Counted from the first letter of the stretch, positions 10,715 to 22,208 are shown. The stretch is DNA of 64,000 nt from Capra hircus (GCF_001704415.2 NC_030808.1:137965089-138029088); one strand, 5' to 3'. Notes: generated by a model not told the origin, from the letters alone. Translations and numbers: made by a program.

Positions 10715-12011
10715 TCAGATCATGAACGTCTTTTGCTAAATTCAGATTTAAATTGAAGAAAGTAGGGAAAACCACTAGACCATTCAGGTATGACCTATAT
10801 CAAATCCCTTATGAATATGCTGTGGAAGTGACAAATAGATACAAGGGATGAGATCAGATAGACAGAATGCCTGAAGAAATATGGATGAAAGTCCATGACG
10901 TTTTACAACAAGTAGTGATCAAGACTATCCTCAAGAAAAAGAAATGCAAAAAGGCAAAATGGTTGTCTGAGAAGACCTTACAAATAGATGAGAAAAGAAG
11001 AGAACCTAAAGGCAAAGGAGAAAAGGTAAGATATGCCTCTTGAGAAACCTGTATGCAGGTCAGGAAGCAACAGTTAGAACTAGACAGGGTTCCAAATAGG
11101 AAAAGGAGTACATCAAGGCTGTATATTGTCACCCTGCTTATTTAACTTATATGCAAACTACATGAGAAACGCTGGGCTGGATGAAGCACAAGTTGGAATC
11201 AAGATTGCCAGGAGAAATATCAATAACCTCAGATATGCAGATGATACCACCCTTATGGCAGAAAGTGAAGAAGAACTAAAGAGCCTCTTGATGAAAGTGA
11301 AAGAGGAGAGTGAAAAAGTTGGCTTAAAGCTCAACATTCAGAAAACTAAGACCCTGGCATCTGGTCCCATAACTTCATGGCAAATGGATGGGGAAACAGT
11401 GGAAACAGTGGCTGACTTCATTTTTCTGGGCTACAAAATCACTGCAGATGGTGACTGCAGCCATGAAATTAAAAGATGCTTACTCCTTGGAAGGAAAGTT
11501 AAGACCAACCTAGACAGCATATTAAAAAGCAGAGACATTACTTTGCCAACAAATGTCCATTGTCAAGGCTATGGTTTTTCCAGTGGTCATGTATGGATGT
11601 CAGAGTTGGACTAGAAAGAAAGTGAGTGCCAAAGAATTGATGCTTTTGAACTATGGGGTTGGAGGAGACTCTTGAGAGTCCCTTGGACTGCAAGGAGATC
11701 CAACCAGTCCATCCTCAAGGAGATCAGTCCTGGGTGTTCATTGGTAGGACTGATGTTGAAGATGAAACTCCAATACTTTGGCCACCTGATGTGAAGAGCT
11801 GACTCATTTGAAAAGACCCAGATGCTGTGAAAGATTGAGGGCAGGAGGAGAAGGGGATGACAGAGGATGAGGTCATTGGATGGCATCACCAACTCGATGG
11901 ACGTAAGTTTGTGCAAGCTCCATGATGGACAGGGTGATGGACAGGGAAGACTGGTGTGCAGCCATCCATGGGGTTGCAAATAATTGGACACAACTGAGTG
12001 ACTGAACTGAA
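10715..12011 (+). mobile_element. BovB LINE 'C', + strand, internally deleted
   Basis: Starts in the endonuclease-to-RT linker (10715-11033) and jumps at about 11034 straight to the middle of the RT domain, so most of the linker and the first RT blocks are missing. It then runs to the typical BovB tail ending in ACTGAACTGAACTGAA at about 12000-12016. The longest remaining frame (11126-11614) keeps the YADD catalytic motif of RT but is broken afterwards. It is inserted into BovB B. Confidence 0.85.
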
Positions 12012-12378
12012 CTGAATCAATGAAGCAGAAGTAGAATTTTTCTTGCTTTTTCTATGATCCAACAGATGTTGGCAATTTGATCTCCGATTCCCCTACCTTT
12101 TCTAAATCCAGCTTGTACATCTGAAAGCTCTCGGTTCACATACTGTTGAAGCCTAGCTTGAAGGATTTTGAGCGTTGCTTTGCTAACACGTGAAATGAGT
12201 GCAATTGTGCAGTAGTTGAACTTTCTTTGGCTTTGCCCTCCTTTGGGGCTAGAATGACCTTTTCCATTTCTGTGGCCAAAGTTGCTGGCATATTGAGTGT
12301 GGCACTTAAATAGCATCATATTTTAGGATTTGAAATAGCTCAGCTGGAATTCAATCACCTCCACTAGCCTTGTTCTGG

Positions 12379-13245
12379 TATATTCAGAGTACATCATGTG
12401 AAATGCCAGTCTGAATGAATCACAAGTTGGAATTAAGACTGCAAGGAGAACTATCAACAACCTCAGATATGCATATAATACCATTCTAAAGGTAGAAACT
12501 GAAGAGAAACTAAAGAGCCTCTTGATGAGGGTTAAAGAGGAGAGTGAAAGAGCTCTCTCGAAACTTAACATTAAACAAACAAACAAACGAAAAAATCATG
12601 GCATTCAGTCCGATCACTTTACAGCAAATCGAAGGGTGGAAAAGAGGAAGCAGTGACAGATTTTCTTTTCTCGACTCCAACATCACTGTGGACAGTAACA
12701 CCAGCCATGAAAAACAAAAATGCTTGCTCCTTAGAAGAAAATTTGTAACAAACCTAAACAACGTATTAAAGAGCAGCGACATCACATTTCTGACATAGAT
12801 CAGGATAGTCAAAGCTACGGCTTTTCCAGTGGTTCGGTACGATGTGAAAGTTGGACCATATGAAGGCTGAGTGCCAAAGAATTGATGCTTTTGAATTATG
12901 GTGCTGGAGAAGATTCTTGAGGTCCTTTGGACTGCAAGCAGATCAAACAAGTTAATCCTATAGGAAATCAACCCCATATATTCGTTGGAAGGACTGATGC
13001 CAAAACTGAAGCTCTAACAATTTGCAATGCAACAACCAACTCATTGGAAAAGATCTGACACTGAGAAAGATTGAAGGCAAGAGGAAAAGGGGGAGGCAAA
13101 TGATGAGATGGTTAGACAACATCACCAACTCAATAGACATGAATTTAAGCAAACTCTGTGAGATAGTGGAGGACAGAGACCCTGGCATCCTGCAATCCAT
13201 GGGCTTATGAAGAGAATGACATGACTTAGTGATTAAACAACTTTC
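12379..13245 (+). mobile_element. Old BovB LINE 'A', right half
   Basis: Continues the RT and C-terminal region of BovB from exactly where the left half stopped at 8886. It runs to a diverged BovB 3' end near 13243. The former YADD block reads with substitutions and stops here, so the copy is old and inactive. Confidence 0.85.
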
Positions 13246-13349
13246 TAAATGCCTCTAGACTCTGTGCTCTAATACTGAGCATGGTCCAGTGGAAATACCT
13301 ACTGTTTTCCATTCAGAACAACTTGGATCCAAAAGCAATCTTTTCTACA
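13246..13349. other. Short unique spacer
   Basis: Separates the two nested clusters. Nothing recognised. Confidence 0.5.
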
Positions 13350-13571
13350 GGATTGTAGTTAAAGCTCAGTAATGTCCAACTCTTTGCTGCCCCATGGACT
13401 GCAGCACACCAGGCTTCCCTCTCCTTTACCATCTCCCTGAACTTGTTCAAACTCATATCCATTGAGTCAGTGATGCTATCCAAACATCTCATCCTCTGTT
13501 GTCTCTTTCCTTTCTGCCTTCAATCTTTCCAAGCATCAGGGTCATTTCCAACGAGTTGGCCCTTTGCATCA
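13350..13571 (-). mobile_element. Old BovB LINE 'D', 3' end (left piece)
   Basis: Diverged - strand BovB 3' end. It breaks at 13571 after CTTTGCATCA and continues at 19549 with the same ten bases, so a younger BovB entered here. Confidence 0.85.
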
Positions 13572-14876
13572 GTTCAGTTCAGTTCAGTCGCTCAGTCTTG
13601 TTTGATTATTTGTGACTCCATGAACTGCGGCACCAGGCCTCCCTGTCCATCACCAAACCCGGGGTCCTCGCAAACCCATATCCATTGAGTCGGTGATGCC
13701 ATCCAGCCATCTCATCCTCTGTCATCTCCTTCTCCTCGTGCCCTCAATCTTTCACAGCATCTGGGTCTTTTCAAATGAGTCAGCTATTCACATGAGGTGT
13801 CCAAAGTATTGCAGTTTCAACTTCAACATCACTCCTACCAATGAACACCCAGGACTGATCTCCTTTAGGATGGACTGGATGGATCTCCTTGCAGTCCAAG
13901 GGACTCTCAAGAGTCTTCTCCAACACCACAGTTCAAAAGCATCAATTCTTCAGCACTCACCTTTCTTTCTAGCTTAACTCTGACATCCATACATGACCAC
14001 TGGAAAAACCATAGCCTTGACGACAGATCTTTGTTGGCAAAGTAATGTCTCTGCTTTTTAATATGCTGTCTAGGTTGGTCTTAATTTTCCTTCCAAGGAG
14101 TAAGCGTCTTTTAATTTCATGACTGCAATCACCATTTGCAGTGATTTTGGAGCTCAAAAAATAAAGTCAGCCACTGTTTCAACTGTTCCACCATCTATTT
14201 GCCATGAAGTTATGGGACCAGATGCCATGGTCTTAGTTTTCTGAATGTTGAGCTTTAAGCCAATATTTTCACTCTCTTCTTTCACTTTCATCAAGAGGCT
14301 ATTTAGTTTTTCTTCACTTTCTGCCATAGGGTGGCATATCTGAGGTTATTGATATTTCTCCCAACGATCTTGATTCCAACTTGTACTTCATCCAGCCCAG
14401 AGTTTCTCATGATATACACGGCACATAAGTTAAATAAGCAGGGTGACAATATACAACCTTGATGTACTTCTTTTCCTGTTTGGAACCAGTCTATTGTTCC
14501 ATGTCCAGTTCTCACTGTTGCTTCCTGACCTGCATATAGGTTTCTCAAGAGGCAGGTCAGGTGGTCTGGTATTCCCATCTCTTTCAGAATTTTCCACAGT
14601 TTATTGTGATCCACACAGTCAAAGGCTTTGGCATAGTCAATAAAGCAGAAATAGATGTTTTTCTGGAACTCTTTTGTTTTCTGATGATCCAATGGTGTTG
14701 GCAATTTGATCTCTGGTTCCTCTGCCTTTTCTAAAACCAGCTTGAACATCTGGAAGTTCACGGTTCATGTATTGCTGAAGCCTGGCTTGGAGAATTTTGA
14801 GCATTACTTTGCTAGTGTGTGAGATGAGTGCAATTGTGCTGTAGTTTGAACATTCTTTGGCATTGCCTTTCTGTGG

Positions 14877-16175
14877 TGCTGGGGTCCAGCCCCGGTGGAT
14901 CCAGGGAATTCGAAGGGTGGACGGCGTTGGCGTGGAAAGACTTGTTTGTTTATTAATGTAAGATTAGATTAAGAAACTATAGTGTAATAAGAAGATTAAG
15001 TGGAGGAAGAGGGCTGAATAGCTTGGTTTACGCGGAAGGCCAATAAAATTCCAGACAAGGAATTTGCACCATCTACGTTGGGCCACCGGCGCCCGCTTGA
15101 ATATCTAAGGGTGCCTCGCCTTAAGCTCCCTTTCGTGCGGGTCTTAACAGCCGGGGCAAGTAAGTAGACCTGGCGAGCCTCCGCGCCCCAGGTGGAGATT
15201 CAGCCTGAAGTTAAAGTAAAGAGCAGAGAGAGGGAAGGGGAGAGAAGAAGAGAAAGAGAGAGAGAGACATGGGGGGAGCCAGAGTCCCAAGAAACCAGGT
15301 CGAGAGACTAGTTCGAGAAACTGGTCCGAGAAACTGGCCCGAGAAACTGGCCCCCGGCCCCTGGCCCCCATCCTTTATTGTTCAGAAGGCCTTTTATACT
15401 TTTGATAAAACACGGAGATCAATGGGTAATACAAAATTATGTAGCATTCGCAACCCAGATTCTTTCCGTATATCATTTTGTATACAAAAGGTCTCAGGTG
15501 ATTTACATTATCTTCTGGCCAAGAGGCTTGTTAACACTTTTTGGCTCTCTTCCTTAATGAATGTTAATTTTGTTTCCCCTGAAGTGTTTTTCTTTAATCT
15601 GCATCTCCTTAACGCATTAAAGTTACATCTCTATAGAACAAAGGTGCAGTGGGATATAACAAAGAAGGTACTTAACTCAAAGATCTAATGTTGCTAATAC
15701 CAGGTCTACTACTTGTTTTTCTATATACCAACTATATCTAAAAATAAAGGATATGAAAATTTGGCAGCAAGCATTGACTCAACAAATGAAACCTTTAATC
15801 AGTCCTATTCTAAAGATTTTGACTCTTCGGAAGCTCCTACATTCCTAGGATGTTTTAAGCTTCCTGTGCCTCCTGCGGTCAGGAGGCCTCAAACAATCAC
15901 ACGCGCAGAGTCCTGCAGGCAGGCTAGAAAGCCATCGGAGGGGTTTTTGGATTGAAACACTCTTTCAAATGCAGAAGACTAAAGCCCTGAATTGACTTTT
16001 TCCAGAAAATGTCAGAAGAGTGGAAAAGCAGAGCACAAAAGCCGGCAGATTTTTGTTGGGGTACATGCTTATGAATTTCCAGAGGGGTCCCTGAAGTCTG
16101 AGCACGCCTTGCGTATGTCAGCTTCCTGCCTCATGACCTTGTCACGGGCGGGATTCCTCACACTGGCTCCCGGCA
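14877..16175 (-). mobile_element. Solo ERV LTR 2 (1299 bp), same family as LTR 1
   Basis: Exact 6-bp duplication CTGTGG at 14871-14876 and 16176-16181; TG...CA ends. On the - strand a TATAAAA box (reverse of 15392-15398) precedes an AATAAA (reverse of 15374-15379), with a GC- and repeat-rich segment after it at 15290-15370, where CGAGAAACTGG-type units are repeated. No viral genes remain. It is inserted in the RT part of BovB E. Confidence 0.87.
15299..15362. repeat. Short tandem units inside LTR 2
   Basis: Several copies of a roughly 12-bp unit containing GAGAAACTGG occur in a row, followed by C-rich GGCCCC units. LTR 1 lacks this expansion at the same place, so it arose in this copy or its close relatives. 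Confidence 0.7.
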
Positions 16176-17063
16176 CTGTGGGGTTGGAATGAACCGACCT
16201 TTTCCAGTCCTGTGGCCACTGGTGAGTTTTCCAAATTTGCTGGCATATTGAGTGCAGCACTTTCACAGCATCATCTTTCAGGATTTGAAATAGCTCAACT
16301 GGAATTCCATCACCTCCACTAGCTTTCTTTGTAGTGATGCTTCCAAGGCCCACTTGACTTCACATTCCAGGATGTCTGGCTCTAGGTGAGTGATCACACC
16401 ATCGTGATTATCTGGGTCATAAGGATCTTTTTTGTACAGTTCTTCCGTGTATTCTCGCCACCTCTTCTTGATATCTTCTGCTTCTGTTAGGTCGATATCA
16501 TTTCTGTCCTTTATTGAGCCCATCTTTGCATGAGATGTTCCCTCGGTATCCCTAATTTTCTTGAAGAGATCTCTAGTCTTTCCCATTCTGTTGTTTTCCT
16601 CTATTTCTTTGCATTGATTGCTAAGGAGGGTTTCTTATCCCTCCTTGCTATTCTTTGGTACTCTACATTCAAATGGGTATATCTTTCCTTTTTTCCATTG
16701 CTTTTCACTTTCTTCTTTTCACAGCTATTTGTAAGGCCTCCCCAGACAGCCACTTGCTTTTTTGCATTTCTTTGTCTTGGGGATGGTCTTGATTCCTGTC
16801 TCCTGTACAATGTCAGGAACCTCCATCCATAGTTCATCATGCACTCTATCTATTAGATCTAGTCCCTTAAATCTATTTCTCACTTCCACTGTAGAGTCAT
16901 AGAGATTTGATTTAGGTCATACCTGAATGGTCTAGTGGTTTTCTCCGCTCTCTTCAATTTTGGTCTGTATTTGGCAACAGGGAATTCATGATCTGACCCA
17001 CAGTCAGCTCCCAGTCTTGTTTTTGCTCACTGTATCCAGCTTCTCCAGCTTTGGTTGTGAATA

Positions 17064-17679
17064 AGACTTTATTTGGGGGGGGGGGCTCCAAAATCACTGC
17101 AGATGGTGACTGCAACCATGAAATTAAAGGACGCTTACTCCTTGGAAGGAAACTTATGACCAACCTAGACAGCATATTAAAAAGCAGAGACATTACTTTG
17201 CCAACAAAGGTCCAACTAGTCAAGGCTATGGTTTTCCTGTGGTCATGTATGGATGTAAGAGTTGGACTGTGAAGAAAGCTTAATGCTGAAGAATTGATGC
17301 TTTTGAACTGTGATGTTGGAGAAGAGTCTTGAGAGTCCCTTGGACTGCAAGGAGATCCATCCAGTCCATTCTAAAGGAGATCAGTCCTGGGTGTTCGTTG
17401 GAAGGACTGATATGAAGCTGAAACTCCAATATTTTGGCCACCTCGTGCGAAGTATTGACTCATTGGAAAAGACCCTGATTATGGGAGGGTTTGGGGGCAG
17501 GAGGAGAAGGGGGCGACAGAGGATGAGATGGCTGGATGGCATCCCCGACCAATGGACATGAGTTTGGGTAAACTCCAGGAGTTGGTGATGGGCAGGGAGG
17601 CCTGGTGCACTGCAATTGATGGGGTCGCACAAAGTCGGACATGACTGAACGACTGAAATGAACTGAACTGAACTGAACT
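17064..17679 (+). mobile_element. BovB 3' fragment 'F' inside E
   Basis: 5'-truncated + strand BovB, from a (G)11 run (17075-17085) in the former RT-C region to the ACTGAA-repeat tail at 17661-17680. It is inserted into the endonuclease part of E; GAATA flanks both sides (17059-17063, 17680-17684). It forms a long inverted repeat with the 3' part of its own host element. Confidence 0.85.
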
Positions 17680-18055
17680 GAATATAATGAATCTGATTTC
17701 AGAGTCGACCATTGGTGATTTCCACGTGTAGAGTCTTCTCTTGTGTTGTTGGAAGAGGGTGTTTGCTATGACCAGTGCGTTCTCTTGGCAGAACTCTATT
17801 AACCTTTGCCCTGCTTCATTCTGTACTCGAAGGCCAAATTTGCTTGTTACTCCAGGTGTTTCTTCACTTCCTATTTTTGCATTCCAGTCCCCTATAATGA
17901 AAAGGACATCTGTAGGTCTTCATTAAACTGTTCAACTTCAGCTTCTTCAGAGTTAGTGGTCTGGGCATGGACTTGGATTACCGTGATATTGAATGGTTTG
18001 CCTTGGAAATGAACAGAGATCATTCTGTCAGTTTTGAGATTGCATCCAAGTACTG

Positions 18056-18712
18056 GCATCCAGTCCCATCACTTCATGGGAAATAGATGGGGAAACAGTG
18101 GAAACAGTGTCAGACTTTATTTTGGGGGGCTCCAAAATCACTGCAGATGGTGACTGCAGCCATGAAATTAAAAGACACTTACTCCTTGGAAGAAAAGTTA
18201 TGACCAACCTAGATAGCATATTCAAAAGCAGAGACATTACTTTGCCGACTAAGGTCCGTCTAGTCAAGGCTATGGTTTTCCCTGTGGTCATGTATGGATG
18301 TGAGAGTTGGACTGTGAAGAAGGCTGAGCGCCAAAGAATTGATGCTTTTGAACTGTGGCATTGGAGAAGACTCTTGAGAGTCCCTTGGACTGCAAGGAGA
18401 TCCAACCAGTCCATTCTGAAGGAGATCAGCCCTGGGATTTCTTTGGACAGAATGATGCTAAAGCTGACACTCCAGTACTTTGGCCACCTCATGCAAAGAG
18501 TTGACTCATTGGAAAAGACTCTGATACTGGGAGGGATTGGGGGCAGGAGGAGAAGGGGACAACAGAGGATGAGATGGCTGGATGGCATCACAGACTTGAT
18601 GGACATGAGTTTGAGTATACTCCGTGAGTTGGTGATGGACAGGGAGGCCTGGCGTGCTGCGATTCATGGGGTCACAAAGAGTCTGACACAACTGAGCAAC
18701 TGAACTGAACTG
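18056..18712 (+). mobile_element. BovB 3' fragment 'G' inside E
   Basis: 5'-truncated + strand BovB with a continuous 201-codon frame (18098-18703) covering the C-terminal region after RT, ending at the ACTGAA tail. ACTG flanks both sides. Host element E continues uninterrupted in sense across the gap. The open frame reflects youth, not function, since the endonuclease and RT are absent. Confidence 0.86.
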
Positions 18713-19548
18713 ACTGCATTTCAGACTCCTGTGTTAACTATGATGGCTAGTTCATTTCTTCTAAGGGATTCCTGCCCATAGTAGTAAATATAATGTTCAT
18801 CTGAGTTACATTCACCCATTCCAGTCCATCTTAGTTCGCTGATTCCTAGAATGTCGACGTTCACTCTTGCCATCTCCTGTTTGACCACTTCAATTTGCCT
18901 TGATTCATGGACCTAACATTCCAGGTTCCTATGCAATATTGCTCTTTACAGCATCAGACCTTGCTTCTAACCAGTCATATCCACAACTGGTTGTTGTTTT
19001 TGCTTTGGCTCCATCCCTTCATTCTTTCTGGATTTATTTCTTCACTGATCTCCAGAAGCATATTGGGCACCTACCGAGCTGGAGAGTTCATTTTTCAGTG
19101 TCCTGTCTTTTTGCCTTTCCATACTTCTCATGGAGTTCTCAAGGCAAGAATACTAAAGTGCTTTGCCATTCCCTTCTCCAGTGGACCACATTTTGTCAAA
19201 ACTCTCCACCATTACCCACCATCTTGGGCAGCCCTACATGGCATGGCTTAGTTTCATTGAGTTAGACAAGGCTGTGTTCCATATGATCAGATTGGCTAGT
19301 TGTCTGTGATTGTAGTTTCAGTCTGTCTGCCCTCTGATGCCCTCTCTCAGTGTCTACTGTCTTACTTGGGTTTCTCTTACCTTGTATGTGGGGTATCTCT
19401 TCATGGCTGCTCCAGCAAATTGCAGCCACTGCTCCTTACCTTGGATGTGGGGTAGCTCCTCTTGGCCACCACCCCTGACCTTGGACATGGGGTGGCTCCT
19501 CTCAGCAGCGTTTCTGTGCCTTCGCAGCCGCTGTGCTTGTGATGCCAT

Positions 19549-20280
19549 CTTTGCATCAGGTGGCCAAAATATTGAAGCTTCATTTTCAGCATCAGTCCTT
19601 CCTATGAATATCAGGGTTGATTTCCTTTAGAACTGACTGGTTTGATTTCCTTGCAGTCCAAGAGACTCTCAAGAGTCTTCTCCAACACCACAGTTCAAAA
19701 GCATCAATTCTTTGGCACTCTGCCTTTTTTATGGTCCAACTGTACATGACTACTGGAAGAATCATAGCTTTGACTATATGGACCTTCGTCTACAAAGTAA
19801 TCTCTCTGCTTTTTAATATGCTGTCTAGGTTTGCCATAGCTTTTCTTCCAAGGAGCAAGAGTCTTTTAATTTCGTTACTGCAGTCACCACCCACAATAAT
19901 TTTGGAGCACAAGAAAATAAAGTCTGTCACTGTTTCCTATGTTTCGCCATCTATTTGCCATGAATTGATGGGACTGTACGCCATAATCTTCATTTTCTGA
20001 ATGCTGAGTTTTAAGCCAGCTTTTTCATTCTCCTCTTTCACCCTCATCAAGTGACTCTTTAGTTCCTCTTCCTTTTCTGCCATAAGGGTGGTGTCATCTG
20101 TGTATCTGAAGTTATGAATATTTCTCCTGGAAATCTTGATTCCAGCTTGTGCATCATCCAGCCCAGTATTTCTCATGATGTACTCTGCATATAAGTTAAA
20201 TAGTAGGATGACAATATACAGCCTTGACGTACTCCTTCCCCAATTTGGGTACATTCTTTTGTTCCATGCTACTGGAGAGT
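19549..20280 (-). mobile_element. Old BovB LINE 'D', right piece
   Basis: Continues the diverged - strand BovB from the duplication at 19549 through the C-terminal region back into the RT domain, ending near 20275. The YADD block is present in mutated form near 20094-20105. Confidence 0.85.
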
Positions 20281-20284
20281 TGGT

Positions 20285-20400
20285 TGGTATCTCTGAGCCT
20301 CAACTTTCCTATCTTTGGAATGGGGAGAATAATTTCTACCTTGACAGCTTCCCATAGGGTGTGAGATGATGTGTGTAAGCACTTAGAATCCTATTGCATG
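20285..20400 (+). mobile_element. MIR SINE fragment
   Basis: Matches the MIR middle section (cytosine-rich 'GAGCCTCAACTTTCC' then 'GGAATGGGGAGAATAA'). Confidence 0.6.
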
Positions 20401-20799
20401 TTTCCCAAGAAGTGAACTCAAAGACTGTGTGCAGGTAGGTTATTAAGAGCTCTTAAGAGAAAATTCTTGGAAGTAAGACCTGTGGAAGGAGAGAAAAGGA
20501 AGTGATCCTGGGCAGAGGAAATGTTGGGTTGCAACAGGTGGATCTGAAGCTGGGATAGTCCTTCCAAGTTACCTTGAGTTGGGGCAAGACAGCCAGGTCT
20601 TTATACTTCCTTACTCACATCACCAGCCAGTGACGTGAGCTTCCTCAAGATGAGGGGTGGTTTGGAGTCAAGTCCTTCAACCCTGAAGGGGAGATCTGGG
20701 TTGCACAGCACAACACCCATGACACCTGGCCTATGGCAAGTATATAACACATTGTAACACTTACTATTATAATTGTCAACATCATTTTTATCCTTCTTT
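20401..20799. other. Unclassified sequence
   Basis: No confident family. The end (20700-20790) resembles the MIR 3' part, so a MIR may have been split by an unrecognised insertion. Confidence 0.4.
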
Positions 20800-21340
20800 T
20801 CATAGTCACTGCCCTGACTTAGTTTAAGTTTTCATCATCTCTTGTCTGGAATATAAAAGAACCTCCTAATTGCTTTTCCTCATTTACATTGTCTCCCTCA
20901 GATCTGTCCTCCATACCCTTCCAAAGTGATGATTGTAATCTAAGCCTCTCACCACCCTGCTTAAAACCTCCAGTGGCTCCCCACCAACTTCAGAATAAAA
21001 TAGCTCACTTTAAAGTGATTTTGAACATAGCACGTACCTGACATTTCCATCTGATCTTTGCCCACTTTCCCCACCTACCTCAGCCATCCCACTGCTACCT
21101 AACCACCTCTTCACACTCCGTTTGTTGAAGCTTCCCCCACCCTTCTCTTCACTCAGTTGGCTTCTGCTTATCTTTGAGTTCTCAGCTCAGGTGACAACTC
21201 CTCTCAGAAGCCCTCCCAAACCAAGTCGTGGCTAAGTATTCTTCTTACCAGTTCCCTTTTCATCTGGGCATACCTCTGTCAGAACTCTCTCCAACTAGGA
21301 CCCGAGTTTCTCCCAGAGAGCAGAGTCCTTGGCTCCTAAT
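20800..21340 (+). mobile_element. L2 LINE 3' fragment
   Basis: Matches the ancient L2 3' region: 'CAGTGGCTCCCCACC' near 20970, 'CAGAATAAAATAGCTCAC' near 20990, and the late block 'CTCAGAAGCCCTCCCA' near 21203. Confidence 0.7.
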
Positions 21341-21844
21341 GTCAGCACAGATACAATATCAGAGTGTGCAGGGCTAAACCAGTAAGAGGAGGTGCCTTTC
21401 TGGTCAGTGACAGACCTCCCCACAGTCTTTTGAGAAATGCAGTTGCCAAGCACAAATTAGATTTTGGTGCAATAATCACCACCATCACCACCATGGACAC
21501 CATCTCCATGCTTTATTTTCCAAAATATAGCCAAGAAGAGAACAGCACTCAGCAAAGCTTTCCTAAATGTTTGAACTGAACAAAGAACATTTTTAATATG
21601 ATGGAGATACATTTTAAAAGGGAATGCACTGTTTGCTCTAAGAACTCATGGATTACATGATGTATCATTCATCTAATAACTCTAAGGAGAAAACGAAACA
21701 ACATAAAATATTTACAAGAATTTCACATTTGCCAGTAATAGCACACATTCATTCCCACAATCCCATTCTTCTTTCTTCTTTATAGTCAAAATGCATCTGA
21801 GCTTTCTTCACATTGTGATGTGCTTCTGCTACTTACAAGTATAC
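21341..21844. other. Unique spacer
   Basis: No gene or repeat recognised. Contains a short (CAC)n-like stretch at 21476-21495. Confidence 0.5.
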
Positions 21845-22064
21845 TACTGCTTAATCGCTTAGTCTTGTCCGATTCTCTTTGGCCCCATGGACTGTAGTTC
21901 GCCAGTCTCTTCTGTGCCTGAAATTTTCCAGGCAAGAATACTGAAGTGGGTTGCCATTTCCTACTCCTGGGTCTCCCCGCAACACAGAGATCGGACCCAC
22001 ATTTCTGGAGTCTCCTGCATTGGCAGGCAGATTCTTTACCACTAGTACCACCTGGGAAGCCCTA
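21845..22064 (-). mobile_element. BOV-tA SINE
   Basis: Full BOV-tA in reverse: BOV-A body at 21850-21960 and tRNA-derived head at 21975-22063, ending at ACCTGGGAAGCC. Confidence 0.85.
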
Positions 22065-22208
22065 CATGTAAGCAGAACATCAGGAATAAATATTGGGATT
22101 TGTAACTGCTTGGGGCCTTGACCTTTTGGGGTCTTGAGGGCAGATAATATAATTCTGAACTTTACCCAAGAACACTGAGATTTCAAACGTGGTTCCAATT
22201 TGATGAAA
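22065..22208. other. Unique spacer
   Basis: Nothing recognised. Confidence 0.45.

Larger units (their letters stand above)
8887..12378 (-). mobile_element. BovB LINE 'B' inserted into A, itself split twice
   Basis: A 5'-truncated - strand BovB. Its 3' tail is at 8887-8956, the next part at 10235-10714 and the RT part at 12012-12378. It is flanked by the exact 12-bp duplication of A. Inside it lie a solo LTR (8957-10234) and a + BovB (10715-12011). Without these it is about 0.9 kb. The frames are degraded. Confidence 0.85.
13572..19548 (-). mobile_element. Full-length BovB LINE 'E' carrying three nested insertions
   Basis: BovB is an RTE-class LINE with an apurinic-type endonuclease and a reverse transcriptase. 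On the - strand this copy runs from the GC-rich 5' end (about 19548) through endonuclease (about 18900-16950), linker and RT (16600-14300) and C-terminal region to the ACTGAA-repeat tail at about 13572-13590. An exact 10-bp duplication (CTTTGCATCA, 13562-13571 and 19549-19558) flanks it. Removing the LTR (14877-16175) and two + BovB fragments (17064-17679, 18056-18712) leaves about 3.39 kb, in line with a complete BovB. The frames have many stops, so it is dead. Confidence 0.88.

Noticed and set aside
15713..15955. An 80-codon open frame inside LTR 2.
   Set aside because: It is on the strand opposite to LTR transcription as judged by TATA and AATAAA, lacks any motif, and LTR 1 does not preserve it. 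Not called as a gene.
18098..18703. A 201-codon frame that could look like a host gene.
   Set aside because: It is the C-terminal region of a 5'-truncated BovB with the standard tail and no endonuclease or RT.
901..21230. An 18-base match (TCCCAAACCAAGTCGTGG) between the CPNE4 exon near 902 and the L2 fragment near 21214.
   Set aside because: The flanks are unrelated and the second copy lies in an L2 block. It is unusual by chance but gives no sign of duplication, gene conversion or pairing.
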